Shown: piece after piece, positions 42,628-51,701 of the stretch | Numbering within the stretch: the first letter of the stretch is position 1 | How the letters are laid out: each line of letters starts with the position of its first letter | NCBI RefSeq assembly: GCF_042485795.1 | Contig: NZ_CP169368.1 | Span: forward strand, 1,984,001-2,048,000 | Direction of reading: 5' to 3' | From: Lonepinella sp042485795 | GTDB lineage: Bacteria; Pseudomonadota; Gammaproteobacteria; Enterobacterales; Pasteurellaceae | Length of the DNA stretch: 64,000 bases | Notes under the pieces: model-generated | The model's input: the letters and a program-made list of their open reading frames with translations, nothing else | What the model was told of the DNA's origin: nothing | The model's database searches: none | Translations under genes and position numbers: made by a program

Positions 42628-43038
42628 TTAATTTACTGATTCACTTTCCGCTTTTAAACGAGCAATCAGCTTTGCATTCGCTGGTGGAAATAATCCCGCA
42701 TCAAGATCATTTTGTGCAAGCCAAAACCCCTCTTGTCCTTCACGTCCAAAAGGCTCACCTACCCACTCTTCCACTAAGTAGAAATAGAAGCTAATAATCT
42801 TAGTCGGATACTCAAATAAAAATTGCTCAAAAAGCACCGCACTTAGCACATGCAAACCAATTTCTTCTTCAATTTCACGTTTCAAGGCTTGCTCTGGTGT
42901 TTCGCCTTGATCGACTTTGCCCCCTGGAAACTCAAGAGATTGAGAAAAATCTTGCCCCTCAAGTCGTTGTGTTAGATAAATTTGTCCAAATTCATTACGA
43001 ATAATACCTGCTGCAACCTGCACTAATGGTTTAGGCAT
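42628..43038 (-). CDS. mutT: MutT, 8-oxo-dGTP diphosphatase (Nudix)
   Basis: 136 residues from the ATG at 43038 (MPKPLVQVAAGIIRNEFG). Nudix box GGKVDQGETPEQALKREIEEEIG (residues about 38-60) is complete. Removes 8-oxo-dGTP from the nucleotide pool to prevent A:T to C:G mutations. Its start overlaps the end of the upstream TPR gene by eight bases, so translation is coupled. In most gammaproteobacteria mutT directly follows secA; here the TPR gene lies between. Confidence 0.94.
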   Translation of the reverse strand: MPKPLVQVAAGIIRNEFGQIYLTQRLEGQDFSQSLEFPGGKVDQGETPEQALKREIEEEIGLHVLSAVLFEQFLFEYPTKIISFYFYLVEEWVGEPFGREGQEGFWLAQNDLDAGLFPPANAKLIARLKAESESVN

Positions 43039-44554
43039 AATTAGATTCCTGTATTTTGGCGGATAACTGTTGATAAACTTGCTCAATCACAGAGTCCCAT
43101 TGTAAATCCATGCGTTGACGAAATAAGCGTACACTTTGATACCAAGGGCTATCTTCTCGATCAATAAGCCAACGAAAATCAGGATGATAAGTTAATAAAA
43201 TCCAAGTTGGCTTTCCCATTGCTCCAGCTAAATGAGCTACTGCGGTATCAACACTGATAATTAAATCTAGCTGACTAACTAAACCTGCCGTATCTGAAAA
43301 ACTATCTAAATGCTTATGCCATAGATAAAGATTATCAATTTTTAAGGCTAATTCAAGATCTTGTTGGTTAATTTCTTTTTGTAAACAATGAAATTGAGCA
43401 TTTAACTTGAATAAAGGCATAAGTTGGCTCAAAGCTAAACTCCGAAAACGATTACGCTCGTGTCCTGCCGAACCAGACCACACAATGCCAATTTTCAATA
43501 TATTAGTTGCTGGTAATTTCTGCTGCCACCTAGCAGTTGCATCATCTTCTGCTTGCAAATAAGCGGTGGTACAAGGAATAGTATCCAGCTCAGTAGCAAA
43601 ATAATAAGGCAAACTCATCATTGGTACATAATAACTTAATCCATTGATAGTTTGTCCATTATTTGAAGTGGTAATACCATAACGAGCCAAATTGGTATTA
43701 ATTAATTTCTCAACAGGAAGATGATTAACCACAACGATATTTAATCCTTTCTGTTTGGCTAAAATAGCATAACGTACAAATTGGATATTATCGCCTAACC
43801 CTTGTTCGGCATAAATCAATAATTTAGCTTGTCCAATATTTTCACCTTGCCAGCGAGTTAAATTCCAATCAGGCTGCTTAAAGGTATCAATATCTACTTT
43901 CCAACGCCATTCATAGGCTTGCCAACCTTCCTTATAATGTCCCAATATGTTGAGAATAAAGGCTTTGTTACACCACGCAAGAGCAAAATCAGGCTTTAAA
44001 GATAAACTTTTTTCTGCATCTCTTAAAGCTAAATCATATAGACCAAGATTTTTTAATTGTTCGGAACGCTGGTGATAGGCTTCTGGGATATTTGGATAAG
44101 ATAAAATAAAACGATCATAATTGCTGACGACTTCCACCATTCCAGTTAAACTTTCAGCACATTTTTGCATTAAACGAATGTAAGAATATTGATAATCAAG
44201 ATTATGTTTTCGTTGGGTTTCATTTTGCAAATCAAATGCCTTTTTATAACAGCAAAAGGATTGTTTATATTGCCCTGTTTTTTCAAAATATTTTCCTTTG
44301 AGATAAAACAGCTCTGGTGTTGGCGTATATTTTTCCGCATTTTGCAAAACCACATACATTTGCTCAATATTATCATTCGCACAATAGAATTTTGCTAACA
44401 AAATCCATAACAAGGCTTGCTGATTATCGCTTAATGCTTCATTTCGCAAAGGGGAATCGCACAAGAATTGTAATAATTCTTGTGCTTGTTGAAGTGCATT
44501 TGCTTGCAGATATTGCTCAATCAGAGCAACATTCTGCTCAAAAGTTGTGGTCAT
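43031..44554 (-). CDS. TPR-repeat protein with GT9/GT41-like glycosyltransferase domain
   Basis: 507 residues, no signal peptide. N-terminal half (residues 1-210) holds TPR-like helical pairs such as ELFYLKGKYFEKTGQYKQSFCCYKKAFDL, AYHQRSEQLKNLGLYDLALRDAEKSLSL and ALAWCNKAFILNILGHYKEGWQAYEWRW. The C-terminal half resembles a nucleotide-sugar transferase fold: AEQGLGDNIQFVRYAILA, IGIVWSGSAGHERNRFRSLAL, and SVDTAVAHLAGAMGKPTWILL. Family members glycosylate proteins or assemble surface glycans. Donor and acceptor unknown. Sits between secA (13-base gap) and mutT. Confidence 0.8.
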   Translation of the reverse strand: MTTTFEQNVALIEQYLQANALQQAQELLQFLCDSPLRNEALSDNQQALLWILLAKFYCANDNIEQMYVVLQNAEKYTPTPELFYLKGKYFEKTGQYKQSFCCYKKAFDLQNETQRKHNLDYQYSYIRLMQKCAESLTGMVEVVSNYDRFILSYPNIPEAYHQRSEQLKNLGLYDLALRDAEKSLSLKPDFALAWCNKAFILNILGHYKEGWQAYEWRWKVDIDTFKQPDWNLTRWQGENIGQAKLLIYAEQGLGDNIQFVRYAILAKQKGLNIVVVNHLPVEKLINTNLARYGITTSNNGQTINGLSYYVPMMSLPYYFATELDTIPCTTAYLQAEDDATARWQQKLPATNILKIGIVWSGSAGHERNRFRSLALSQLMPLFKLNAQFHCLQKEINQQDLELALKIDNLYLWHKHLDSFSDTAGLVSQLDLIISVDTAVAHLAGAMGKPTWILLTYHPDFRWLIDREDSPWYQSVRLFRQRMDLQWDSVIEQVYQQLSAKIQESNYA

Positions 44555-44567
44555 TTTATATTAGAAA

Positions 44568-47276
44568 TTAAGCGTGGCTAGCCCGATTACCATGACAATG
44601 TTTATATTTCTTGCCCGAACCACAAGGACAAGGTTCATTACGACCAATTTTGCGTTCACTCTCCGCAAGTGCCACTTTTTCGTTCACTTCTTCAGTTGCT
44701 CCGTTGTATTCTCTCGCTTCGGCTTGACGCTCTGCCATTTGTTGTTGCTGTTGTTGAGCTTGCTCTACTTCTTCAGCAGAACGTACTTGTACACGGCTTA
44801 AGGTTTTCACCACACTCATTTTCAACGCATCTAGCATTTCAGTAAACATGGCAAAAGATTCTTTTTTATATTCTTGTTTTGGATCTTTTTGTGCATAACT
44901 ACGTAAATGAATACCTTGACGTAAACGATCCATGGCGGCTAAATGTTCTTTCCAAAGTTCATCAAGGGTTTGTAACATGATGCCTTTTTCAAAATTACGC
45001 ATGGTTTCTTCGCCCACCATCTGCTCTTTACGTTGATATTCATTAACAGCAGATTCCACCACTCTTTCACGCAGAGTATCTTCATTAAATTGATTATCTT
45101 CTTCTAACCATTGTTGAATCGGTAAATCCAAGGCAAAGTCTTGACGTAAACGTGTTTCTAGGGCTGGAATATCCCATTGTTCTTCCAAAGATTGCGGTGG
45201 AACATATTCATCAATCACAGCGTTAAACACATCAGATCGAATCGCAGCAATGGCTTCGGATACATCTCCGTTATCTAATAGCTCATTACGTTGAGCATAA
45301 ATTGCATGACGTTGATCGTTCGCTACATCATCATATTGCAATAGGTTTTTACGTCCATCAAAGTTATAGGCTTCTACTTTCGCTTGAGCCGATGCAATGA
45401 CTTTCGCCAATAATTTCGATTCCATAGCTTCGCCTTGTGTACTAAAGGCTTTACGCATCATATTCAATTTACCTTCATTTAAATAAATCCGCATTAACGC
45501 ATCATCTAATGAGAGGTAAAAACGAGATGAACCTGGGTCACCTTGACGACCTGAACGACCACGCAACTGGTTGTCAATACGGCGTGATTCATGACGTTCT
45601 GTACCGATAATATGTAAACCGCCCGCTTGCATCACAATATCATGACGTTGTTGCCAAGCTGATTTAATGGCTTCAATCTGTTCTGGAGTTGGATTTTCTA
45701 ATTTATCAATTTCTGCTTTCCAGTTACCGCCTAATACAATATCCGTACCACGCCCAGCCATGTTTGTCGCTATGGTAACAGCCCCTGGATAACCTGCATT
45801 TGCCACAATTTCCGCTTCTTGAGCATGGAATTTGGCATTTAACACATTATGCGGAATACCTGCTTTTTTCAGTTCTTTTGATAGCAATTCAGATTTCTCA
45901 ATAGACACAGTTCCCACCAAAACAGGCTGTTGACGTGCCACACAATCTTTGATGTCTTCAATAATCGCATCAAATTTATATTGCTCAGTTTCAAACATCA
46001 CATCAGTACGGTCATCACGGATCATTGGACGATTGGTCGGGATAACCACGGTTTCTAAGCCATAAATTTGTTGAAATTCAAATGCTTCTGTATCTGCCGT
46101 CCCCGTCATACCCGCCAATTTTTCGTATAAACGGAAATAATTTTGGTAGGTAATAGAAGCAACAGTTTGGTTTTCCCCTTGAATTTTCACACCCTCTTTG
46201 GCTTCAATCGCTTGATGCAAACCGTCAGACCAACGGCGACCTGCCATAGTCCGCCCCGTGTGTTCATCCACGATCACAATCTCACCATCTTTCACCACAT
46301 AATCCACATCTTTTTGGAATAAGGTATGCGCGCGTAATGCGGCATTAATATGATGTACCAAACCTAAACGTTGTGGCGAATACAGACTCTCATTTTCGCC
46401 CATTAAACCTTGCTCAATCAGCCATTGCTCACATTTTTCTTGACCCCGTTCGGTCATATTCACTTGCTTGTGTTTCAAGTCTAAGGAATAATCCCCTTCG
46501 CCTTGAAATTCATCACTATCTTCTTTCTCTTGTTCAATCAGAATTGGAACTAATTTATTGATAGCAATATATAATTCAGAACTATCTTCGGCTGGACCTG
46601 AAATAATTAACGGTGTACGTGCTTCATCAATTAAAATGGAATCCACTTCATCGACTAAGGCATAATGTAATGGACGTTGAAAACGTTCTGCTGCTGAATG
46701 TGCCAAATTATCTCGCAAATAGTCAAAGCCCAATTCACTGTTAGTGGCATAAGTAATATCCGCTTGATAGGCTTCACGTTTTACTTCTGGCGGCAAGCCT
46801 GGCACATTGACCGCAACGGTCATTCCTAGAAATTCAAACAATGGACGATTGGTTTCCGCATCACGGCGAGCCAAATAATCGTTCACCGTTACCACATGCA
46901 CGCCTTTACCAGTTAACGCATTGAGATAGCAAGGTAAGGTGGCGGTTAAGGTTTTCCCTTCCCCCGTACGCATTTCCGCAATATTACGATCAGTTAACAC
47001 CATACCACCCACTAATTGCACATCAAACGGACGCATACCAAGGGTTCGTTTACAGGCTTCTCGCACCGTAGCAAAGGCTTCGGGTAATAATTGTTCTAGG
47101 GTTTCGCCTTGGCTCAAACGTTGACGAAACTCGGCAGTTTTTGACCGCAGTTCATCATCACTCAAGGCTTCAAAGGCAGGTTCTAACGCATTGATTTTTT
47201 TAACTTGTTTATTTAAACGGCGTAATACACGCTCATTTCGACTACCAAAAATTTTGGTCGCAATAGTACTTAACAT
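44568..47276 (-). CDS. secA: SecA, preprotein translocase ATPase
   Basis: 902 residues from the ATG at 47276 (MLSTIATKIFGSRNERVLRR), matching E. coli SecA (901); an open frame runs 24 residues further upstream but crosses the leader. NBD1 Walker A region MRTGEGKTLTATLP near residue 104, DEVDSILIDEARTPL, preprotein cross-linking domain, NBD2 ATNMAGRGTDIVLGG and GRSGRQGDPGSSRFYLSLDD, and the C-terminal zinc tail CPCGSGKKYKHCHG are all intact. Drives post-translational export through SecYEG. Regulated by the upstream secM leader gene. Confidence 0.98.
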   Translation of the reverse strand: MLSTIATKIFGSRNERVLRRLNKQVKKINALEPAFEALSDDELRSKTAEFRQRLSQGETLEQLLPEAFATVREACKRTLGMRPFDVQLVGGMVLTDRNIAEMRTGEGKTLTATLPCYLNALTGKGVHVVTVNDYLARRDAETNRPLFEFLGMTVAVNVPGLPPEVKREAYQADITYATNSELGFDYLRDNLAHSAAERFQRPLHYALVDEVDSILIDEARTPLIISGPAEDSSELYIAINKLVPILIEQEKEDSDEFQGEGDYSLDLKHKQVNMTERGQEKCEQWLIEQGLMGENESLYSPQRLGLVHHINAALRAHTLFQKDVDYVVKDGEIVIVDEHTGRTMAGRRWSDGLHQAIEAKEGVKIQGENQTVASITYQNYFRLYEKLAGMTGTADTEAFEFQQIYGLETVVIPTNRPMIRDDRTDVMFETEQYKFDAIIEDIKDCVARQQPVLVGTVSIEKSELLSKELKKAGIPHNVLNAKFHAQEAEIVANAGYPGAVTIATNMAGRGTDIVLGGNWKAEIDKLENPTPEQIEAIKSAWQQRHDIVMQAGGLHIIGTERHESRRIDNQLRGRSGRQGDPGSSRFYLSLDDALMRIYLNEGKLNMMRKAFSTQGEAMESKLLAKVIASAQAKVEAYNFDGRKNLLQYDDVANDQRHAIYAQRNELLDNGDVSEAIAAIRSDVFNAVIDEYVPPQSLEEQWDIPALETRLRQDFALDLPIQQWLEEDNQFNEDTLRERVVESAVNEYQRKEQMVGEETMRNFEKGIMLQTLDELWKEHLAAMDRLRQGIHLRSYAQKDPKQEYKKESFAMFTEMLDALKMSVVKTLSRVQVRSAEEVEQAQQQQQQMAERQAEAREYNGATEEVNEKVALAESERKIGRNEPCPCGSGKKYKHCHGNRASHA

Positions 47277-47286
47277 AATTCTGTTT

Positions 47287-47307
47287 CTCTTAATAAAAAA
47301 TATTGAG
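47287..47307 (-). promoter_or_regulatory. Candidate hairpin masking the secA ribosome binding site
   Basis: On the minus strand CTCAATA pairs with TATTAAGAG (AAGAG being the probable secA Shine-Dalgarno), with a T-rich loop and a two-base bulge. It lies in the 75-base secM-secA gap. In E. coli SecM stalling opens such a hairpin to raise SecA synthesis; the same logic is inferred here. Confidence 0.5.
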
Positions 47308-47351
47308 CCTTTGTTTATATCAAAAGCGGGAAAATAAAGATAAATCAAAAA

Positions 47352-47654
47352 TTATGCGAAAGGGCTACCACGAATAGGGGCATATTCGGCAAAAACCTTT
47401 GCCACAAAGTGCGGTGTAAATTTAACAAATTTTTTTGAAATAACAGCAGGTTGTGCAGGATAAGTGAGAGATAGATTTTGCTGTTTAATTTGATAAATTG
47501 CACGCAACACTTGCTGTTGATTAGATTGATTTTGATATTCTTGCGGATACTCGTTTATGCGATCCGTCACCTGAACATCAGGCAAAGCAAAAATCGCAAT
47601 CATACTAACCAGTAATTGCGACCAAAAATTGTGCTTACCCTTTGTTAAAATCAT
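47352..47654 (-). CDS. secM: SecM, secretion monitor with translational arrest peptide
   Basis: 100 residues directly upstream of secA. An N-terminal signal-like hydrophobic stretch WSQLLVSMIAIFAL follows the basic MILTKGKHN start. The C-terminus ends EYAPIRGSPFA, which matches the known Pasteurellaceae SecM arrest motif from Mannheimia succiniciproducens (HAPIRGSP) except for Tyr in place of His, and corresponds to the E. coli GIRAGP end. Ribosome stalling at this motif, relieved by export, would control secA translation. Like the Mannheimia form it is shorter than E. coli SecM (170). Confidence 0.88.
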   Translation of the reverse strand: MILTKGKHNFWSQLLVSMIAIFALPDVQVTDRINEYPQEYQNQSNQQQVLRAIYQIKQQNLSLTYPAQPAVISKKFVKFTPHFVAKVFAEYAPIRGSPFA

Positions 47655-47748
47655 TATTCTCTGTTATCTCATAAAAAATTAGTCAAATTATACCGAAAAT
47701 CCGTTAGAATGTCGTTAAATATATGGGTGATTGACGAGAAAACAAGCT

Positions 47749-48069
47749 ATGACACAAAAACGCTATCAAAAAGCCGTAAATATCAAGGATCTATTAAACA
47801 CCTCCGAGCTTGCCAAAATAATGAAAAAAGGCTTATTTATTAATGAATTAAATAAAAAGTTAGAAAAACGCTTCCCCCCCCAGTTCAAGGGATTGTATCG
47901 TCTGGCAAATTTCACTGAGAATAGTCTAAATATTGAAGTTACCAACGCAATGGTGCGACAAGGTTTGTTGTTTCATCAAAATGAATTGTTACAGTACGTT
48001 CAGCAAGATATGCCAGAAATTACGCAATTAAAATTTACTATCAATCCTGAGTTAAACAAAACAAACTAA
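47749..48069 (+). CDS. DciA-like (DUF721) protein, putative DnaB helicase loader/operator
   Basis: 106 residues from the ATG at 47749 (MTQKRYQKAVNIKDLLNTSELAKIM); a TTG six codons earlier is in frame but a GACGAGAAAA stretch favours the ATG weakly. The DUF721 family member upstream of secM-secA in many gammaproteobacteria; the segment LEKRFPPQFKGLYRLANFTENSLNIEVTNAMVRQGLLFHQNELLQYVQ resembles the DciA fold. An eight-C tract (47874-47881) encodes the Pro-Pro in RFPPQF. Divergent from secM; convergent with nadV. Confidence 0.8.
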   Translation: MTQKRYQKAVNIKDLLNTSELAKIMKKGLFINELNKKLEKRFPPQFKGLYRLANFTENSLNIEVTNAMVRQGLLFHQNELLQYVQQDMPEITQLKFTINPELNKTN

Positions 48070-48094
48070 AGTGCGATATTTCACACCGCACTTT
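48068..48094. terminator. Uptake-sequence hairpin between the DciA-like gene and nadV
   Basis: An 8-bp stem AAAGTGCG (48068-48075) / CGCACTTT (48087-48094), formed by an exact uptake sequence at 48085-48093 facing a near-match. Placed between convergent genes; a common way this family builds terminators. Loop of 11. Confidence 0.65.
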
Positions 48095-48105
48095 GCCCCT
48101 CTCAT

Positions 48106-49593
48106 TTACTCATCAAACATCGTATGCTGACGAATTTGGTCAAAATCAGTATGATTATGTAATTTACCGTTTTCGAAAATAAGCTGTAATTTATCATCGC
48201 TAAAATCACTTTCTGCGGTTAAACCATCAATATAATGATCTAAATCCAGCACCTTAACGCGTCCCCGTTGGGATTTTTTCAAGCCATTATCCGTTTTGGG
48301 GGCTTTAAAAATCGCTTTTTCTACACCATTAATGGTAATCGAAGTGGCTTTTACTGCAAAACCTAAGGTATCTCTGGTGTTACTTTGGTAAGTGCGAGAA
48401 CCGACACCGAATACAATATTACTTGAAGCAAAACCTTTTTCTTTCAATCCATTAAGAATATTCACCATTTTCTCAAAGTTTACGCCGTCACCATAAATTA
48501 CGCCAATATGCGGATCTAAAACTTTATAGCCTTTACTATTCAGCGTGCCACCGAAAATATCCCATAGGCTTTCCACTAGCCCTTTGCGTTCTACCTCGGT
48601 TTCAGCTTGTAAATTGCCACATAAAATATCCATGGCATCACCACTATCAGGGCGGATCACAACACGAGCGTGTTCAGGGCGAGCCATTATTTCATCTTTC
48701 AGAATAGGTAAATTTACCGCAATGTTATGCCAAAAATCTGTGGTATCTGCCACGATAGACAGCATATTATTGGGAAATTTTGCCATTAAATAACGAAAAG
48801 TTGGCAATTCATCTACACCGTGGGAACTCATCACTGAATGTTCACTGGCGGGAATAGAGGTGCCAACTAATGCTTGACTACCATAATAATAATCTACATA
48901 GGAAATGGCTGGAATAGTGTCTGTACCTAAAAACGCAGTTAAATGTCCTGCTCCTGATGTTTCGGCACTTTCCAAGGAACTCATGCCTCGCATAGAAAAA
49001 TCATGGGATTGAAAAGCAATATGAGCGTTGTTATCACAGGTTTGTTTGGCATATTGCAATAAGGTTTTTCGATAAACTCTCGCAATCGAAGCGGAGGTAA
49101 TTGGTTGCCATAAGGATACATTAATCAAGGTTTCCACATAGTTTGTCAACCAGAAAAAATCCTTATGGGTATTTTCAATCGTCATCATCGGCACTCGCAT
49201 TGCTACGGAAAGCCCCTCGGGAATAGCTTTAATGCGTAATGGTAAATAACCTAGATCATGTAATTGAGCAATATGTTCGCCTGTGGTTTGAATGGCTAAA
49301 GTGCGGTGAATAAATTTAATATATTCGTCAACTACTTGCTGTTTTGGGCGAGCAAAAAAGTTTTGGTTAAAATAATTTATCAGATATTTAACAATAAACG
49401 ATTGAAAACCAAAGGAAACTGCTCTATCCAAATGTGGAGCTAAGTGATTGCTGCGAGGTGTAAAAGTGCTATAAATAATTTCAGAGTGTTCAGGATATTG
49501 TTCACGATGTGATACTTTATAAAAATCGCAAAGTAACATAGGTATCGCAGTGGCTGGTTGTAAATAGGGTGCTGGATATTGGTTATGTATCAT
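48106..49593 (-). CDS. nadV: NadV, nicotinamide phosphoribosyltransferase
   Basis: 495 residues from the ATG at 49593 (MIHNQYPAPYLQPATAIPML), preceded by GGAGAG; an open frame extends 11 residues upstream. DFYKVSHREQYPE near the N-terminus, SFGFQSFIVKYL, FSMRGMSS, GAGHLTAFLGTDTI, and the RPDSGDAMDIL with GDGVNFEKMVNIL are Nampt/NadV hallmarks. Converts nicotinamide plus PRPP to NMN, so V-factor (NAD) independent growth is expected if nicotinamide uptake and NMN adenylylation exist. Present in some Pasteurellaceae and absent in others. Stands alone, with no nadR or pnuC nearby. Confidence 0.95.
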   Translation of the reverse strand: MIHNQYPAPYLQPATAIPMLLCDFYKVSHREQYPEHSEIIYSTFTPRSNHLAPHLDRAVSFGFQSFIVKYLINYFNQNFFARPKQQVVDEYIKFIHRTLAIQTTGEHIAQLHDLGYLPLRIKAIPEGLSVAMRVPMMTIENTHKDFFWLTNYVETLINVSLWQPITSASIARVYRKTLLQYAKQTCDNNAHIAFQSHDFSMRGMSSLESAETSGAGHLTAFLGTDTIPAISYVDYYYGSQALVGTSIPASEHSVMSSHGVDELPTFRYLMAKFPNNMLSIVADTTDFWHNIAVNLPILKDEIMARPEHARVVIRPDSGDAMDILCGNLQAETEVERKGLVESLWDIFGGTLNSKGYKVLDPHIGVIYGDGVNFEKMVNILNGLKEKGFASSNIVFGVGSRTYQSNTRDTLGFAVKATSITINGVEKAIFKAPKTDNGLKKSQRGRVKVLDLDHYIDGLTAESDFSDDKLQLIFENGKLHNHTDFDQIRQHTMFDE

Positions 49594-49707
49594 AAAACTC
49601 TCCTTAAGTATCGTCTTACAATACAAATTGTATCAAATTTAGCCACAATAGGAAATATATATTACAAATTTACGTTAAAAATAAATAAAATAAATATTTT
49701 GTAATAT

Positions 49708-50565
49708 TTATTTTACCTTAAAAAAAGCAATAATTTCCCCAACTTTCACTCGACTAGCAGATTGATGACTGATAGAACGTTGAACGCGAATTTTCCGTAA
49801 ACTTGCTCCTTTATAAATTTGTCGGATAAATTTAGTATCATGATTAGAAATCAGCACGGGGATATTTCGCTCTGTTTGGGTTTGTTTGGCTAAATCCGCT
49901 AACGCTTGTTGATGTACTACGCTAAAATCATTGCCTGAATACTGGGTGAAATTACTCGCTTGTACTAAAGGGGCATAAGGTGGATCACAATAGATCACTG
50001 AATTTTCGTCAGCCAAAGCAAAGGTTTGTTGAAAATCTCCGCAAATAAACACCGCACTTTTTGCTTTCTCAGCAAAATAACGCATTTCTTGTTCGGGGAA
50101 ATAGTGATTTTTATACGAACCAAAGGGGACATTAAATTCATTTCTAGCATTGTAACGGCATAAACCGTTAAAGCCAAAACGGTTTAAATAAACAAATAAT
50201 ACCGAGCGTAAGAAAGGATCAGTCGATTGATTAAATTCATCACGCCGTGCGTAATAATAGTTGGCAGTGTTAGCATCTGGGTGAAAAAAAATCGGTTTTA
50301 GGCTATCTATGTAGTTTTCAACATCAGCTTTAATGGTATTGAACAGATTAATCAGATCTGGATTAATATCCGCTAAAATATAACGCTCAAATTGACTATT
50401 CAGAAACACCGACCCAGCCCCGACAAAAGGCTCAATAAGACATTGTTTACGTTTTGGCAACAGGCGATTAATGTCATCGGTTAAGCGGTATTTTCCTCCC
50501 GCCCATTTTAAAAAGGAACGATATTTTTTGACCTCTTTAACTGATTTTTTCGCCTGTTTTGCCAT
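49708..50565 (-). CDS. dam: Dam, DNA adenine methyltransferase (GATC)
   Basis: 285 residues from the ATG at 50565 (MAKQAKKSVKEVKKYRSFLKWAGGKYRL), chosen since an earlier ATG at 50601 would overlap aroB by 19 bases. SAM motif FLKWAGGKYRL and FVGAGSVFLN, catalytic DPPY at about residue 190, and the target domain between. Methylates GATC adenine; used for mismatch repair strand choice and replication control. Downstream of aroB, with 17 bases between. In E. coli damX lies between aroB and dam; here it is missing, as is usual in Pasteurellaceae. Confidence 0.95.
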   Translation of the reverse strand: MAKQAKKSVKEVKKYRSFLKWAGGKYRLTDDINRLLPKRKQCLIEPFVGAGSVFLNSQFERYILADINPDLINLFNTIKADVENYIDSLKPIFFHPDANTANYYYARRDEFNQSTDPFLRSVLFVYLNRFGFNGLCRYNARNEFNVPFGSYKNHYFPEQEMRYFAEKAKSAVFICGDFQQTFALADENSVIYCDPPYAPLVQASNFTQYSGNDFSVVHQQALADLAKQTQTERNIPVLISNHDTKFIRQIYKGASLRKIRVQRSISHQSASRVKVGEIIAFFKVK

Positions 50566-50582
50566 ATTTATAGGAAAAAAGA

Positions 50583-51671
50583 TTAATTGGTTTGAGTACA
50601 AGCAGAAATTGCAGCCAACACCAAAGATTTATCGGTGTCTGTTGCTACATAGGCTTGTCCTAAAGTTTTTAATAATACGAGGCGAAGTTTGCCAGCTAAC
50701 ACTTTTTTATCACGCATCATGTGGGGTAAATAATCTTCTGGCTGCATTGTGTCAGGGCTAACAGTGGGTAAATTGGCTCGAGCTAATAATTTTTCTAAAC
50801 GCCCTATCTCAGCTTTGCTGATATGACCTAGTTGCTCGGATAAGGCAGCAGCCATCATCATTCCTGCGGCAATCGCTTCACCATGTAACCAATTACCATA
50901 GCCTAAATGGGTTTCAATGGCATGCCCGAATGTATGCCCCAGATTTAATAAGGCACGGTCACCTTTTTCTGTTTCATCACGAGCCACAACATCGGCTTTG
51001 ATTTGACAACAGCGAGCTATACAATATTGCAATTCATCTTGTTTTAATGCCACTAGCTGATCAATGTGTTGTTCCAACCAATCAAAAAACGCTAAATCTA
51101 AAATTGCCCCGTATTTAATGACTTCCGCCAAACCCGCATTAACTTCTCGTTTTGGCAACGTATTTAGGGTTAAAGTATCAATAATCACGGTGATCGGTTG
51201 ATAAAATGCTCCGATCATATTTTTACCTAACGGGTGATTGACGGCTGTTTTTCCTCCCACGGAAGAATCGACTTGAGCCAATAAGGTAGTAGGGATTTGA
51301 ATGAATTTAATGCCACGTTGATAGCTAGCTGCAGCATAACCAGCAACATCACCAATTACACCGCCCCCCAATGCAATCAATGTGGTATCTCGTCCATGAT
51401 TTTGTTTTAAAAGTGCGGTGAAAATTAAATCTAAAGATTGTAAAGTTTTGTATTTTTCACCGTCAGGCAATAATACTGAATTCACGTTACAACCGATTTT
51501 TTCTAGGGTTTGCGTAACTGTCGCTAAATATAAAGGTGCAATCGTTTCATTGCTGACGATCATCACTTTATCGCCTGATTTCAACGGATAAACGGTAGGA
51601 TCTTTTAGCAAATTCTCGCCAATGCAAATTGGATAACGGCGTTCTTTTAATTCAACATTGACAGTCAACAT
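50583..51671 (-). CDS. aroB: AroB, 3-dehydroquinate synthase
   Basis: 362 residues (E. coli 362). NAD and metal-site segments: ALGGGVIGDVAGYAAASYQRGI, PTTLLAQVDSSVGGKTAVNHPLGKNMIGAFYQP, the zinc ligand region GLAEVIKYGAILD, and LNLGHTFGHAIET. Second step of the shikimate pathway. Follows aroK by 30 bases; aroK-aroB-dam is a conserved cluster. An uptake sequence at 51411 lies in the gene. Confidence 0.97.
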   Translation of the reverse strand: MLTVNVELKERRYPICIGENLLKDPTVYPLKSGDKVMIVSNETIAPLYLATVTQTLEKIGCNVNSVLLPDGEKYKTLQSLDLIFTALLKQNHGRDTTLIALGGGVIGDVAGYAAASYQRGIKFIQIPTTLLAQVDSSVGGKTAVNHPLGKNMIGAFYQPITVIIDTLTLNTLPKREVNAGLAEVIKYGAILDLAFFDWLEQHIDQLVALKQDELQYCIARCCQIKADVVARDETEKGDRALLNLGHTFGHAIETHLGYGNWLHGEAIAAGMMMAAALSEQLGHISKAEIGRLEKLLARANLPTVSPDTMQPEDYLPHMMRDKKVLAGKLRLVLLKTLGQAYVATDTDKSLVLAAISACTQTN

Positions 51672-51701
51672 ATTGCACCTATTAAATTGTTTTAAGAATG
51701 A

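Noticed and set aside
44574..44801. Plus-strand open frame antisense to the 3' end of secA
   Set aside because: Shadow of the secA C-terminal Q-rich coding region, no family match, no ribosome binding site.
47277..47348. 24-residue extension of SecA upstream of MLSTIATKIFG
   Set aside because: SecA proteins start at MLSTIATK-like sequence and the extension covers the secM-secA leader hairpin.
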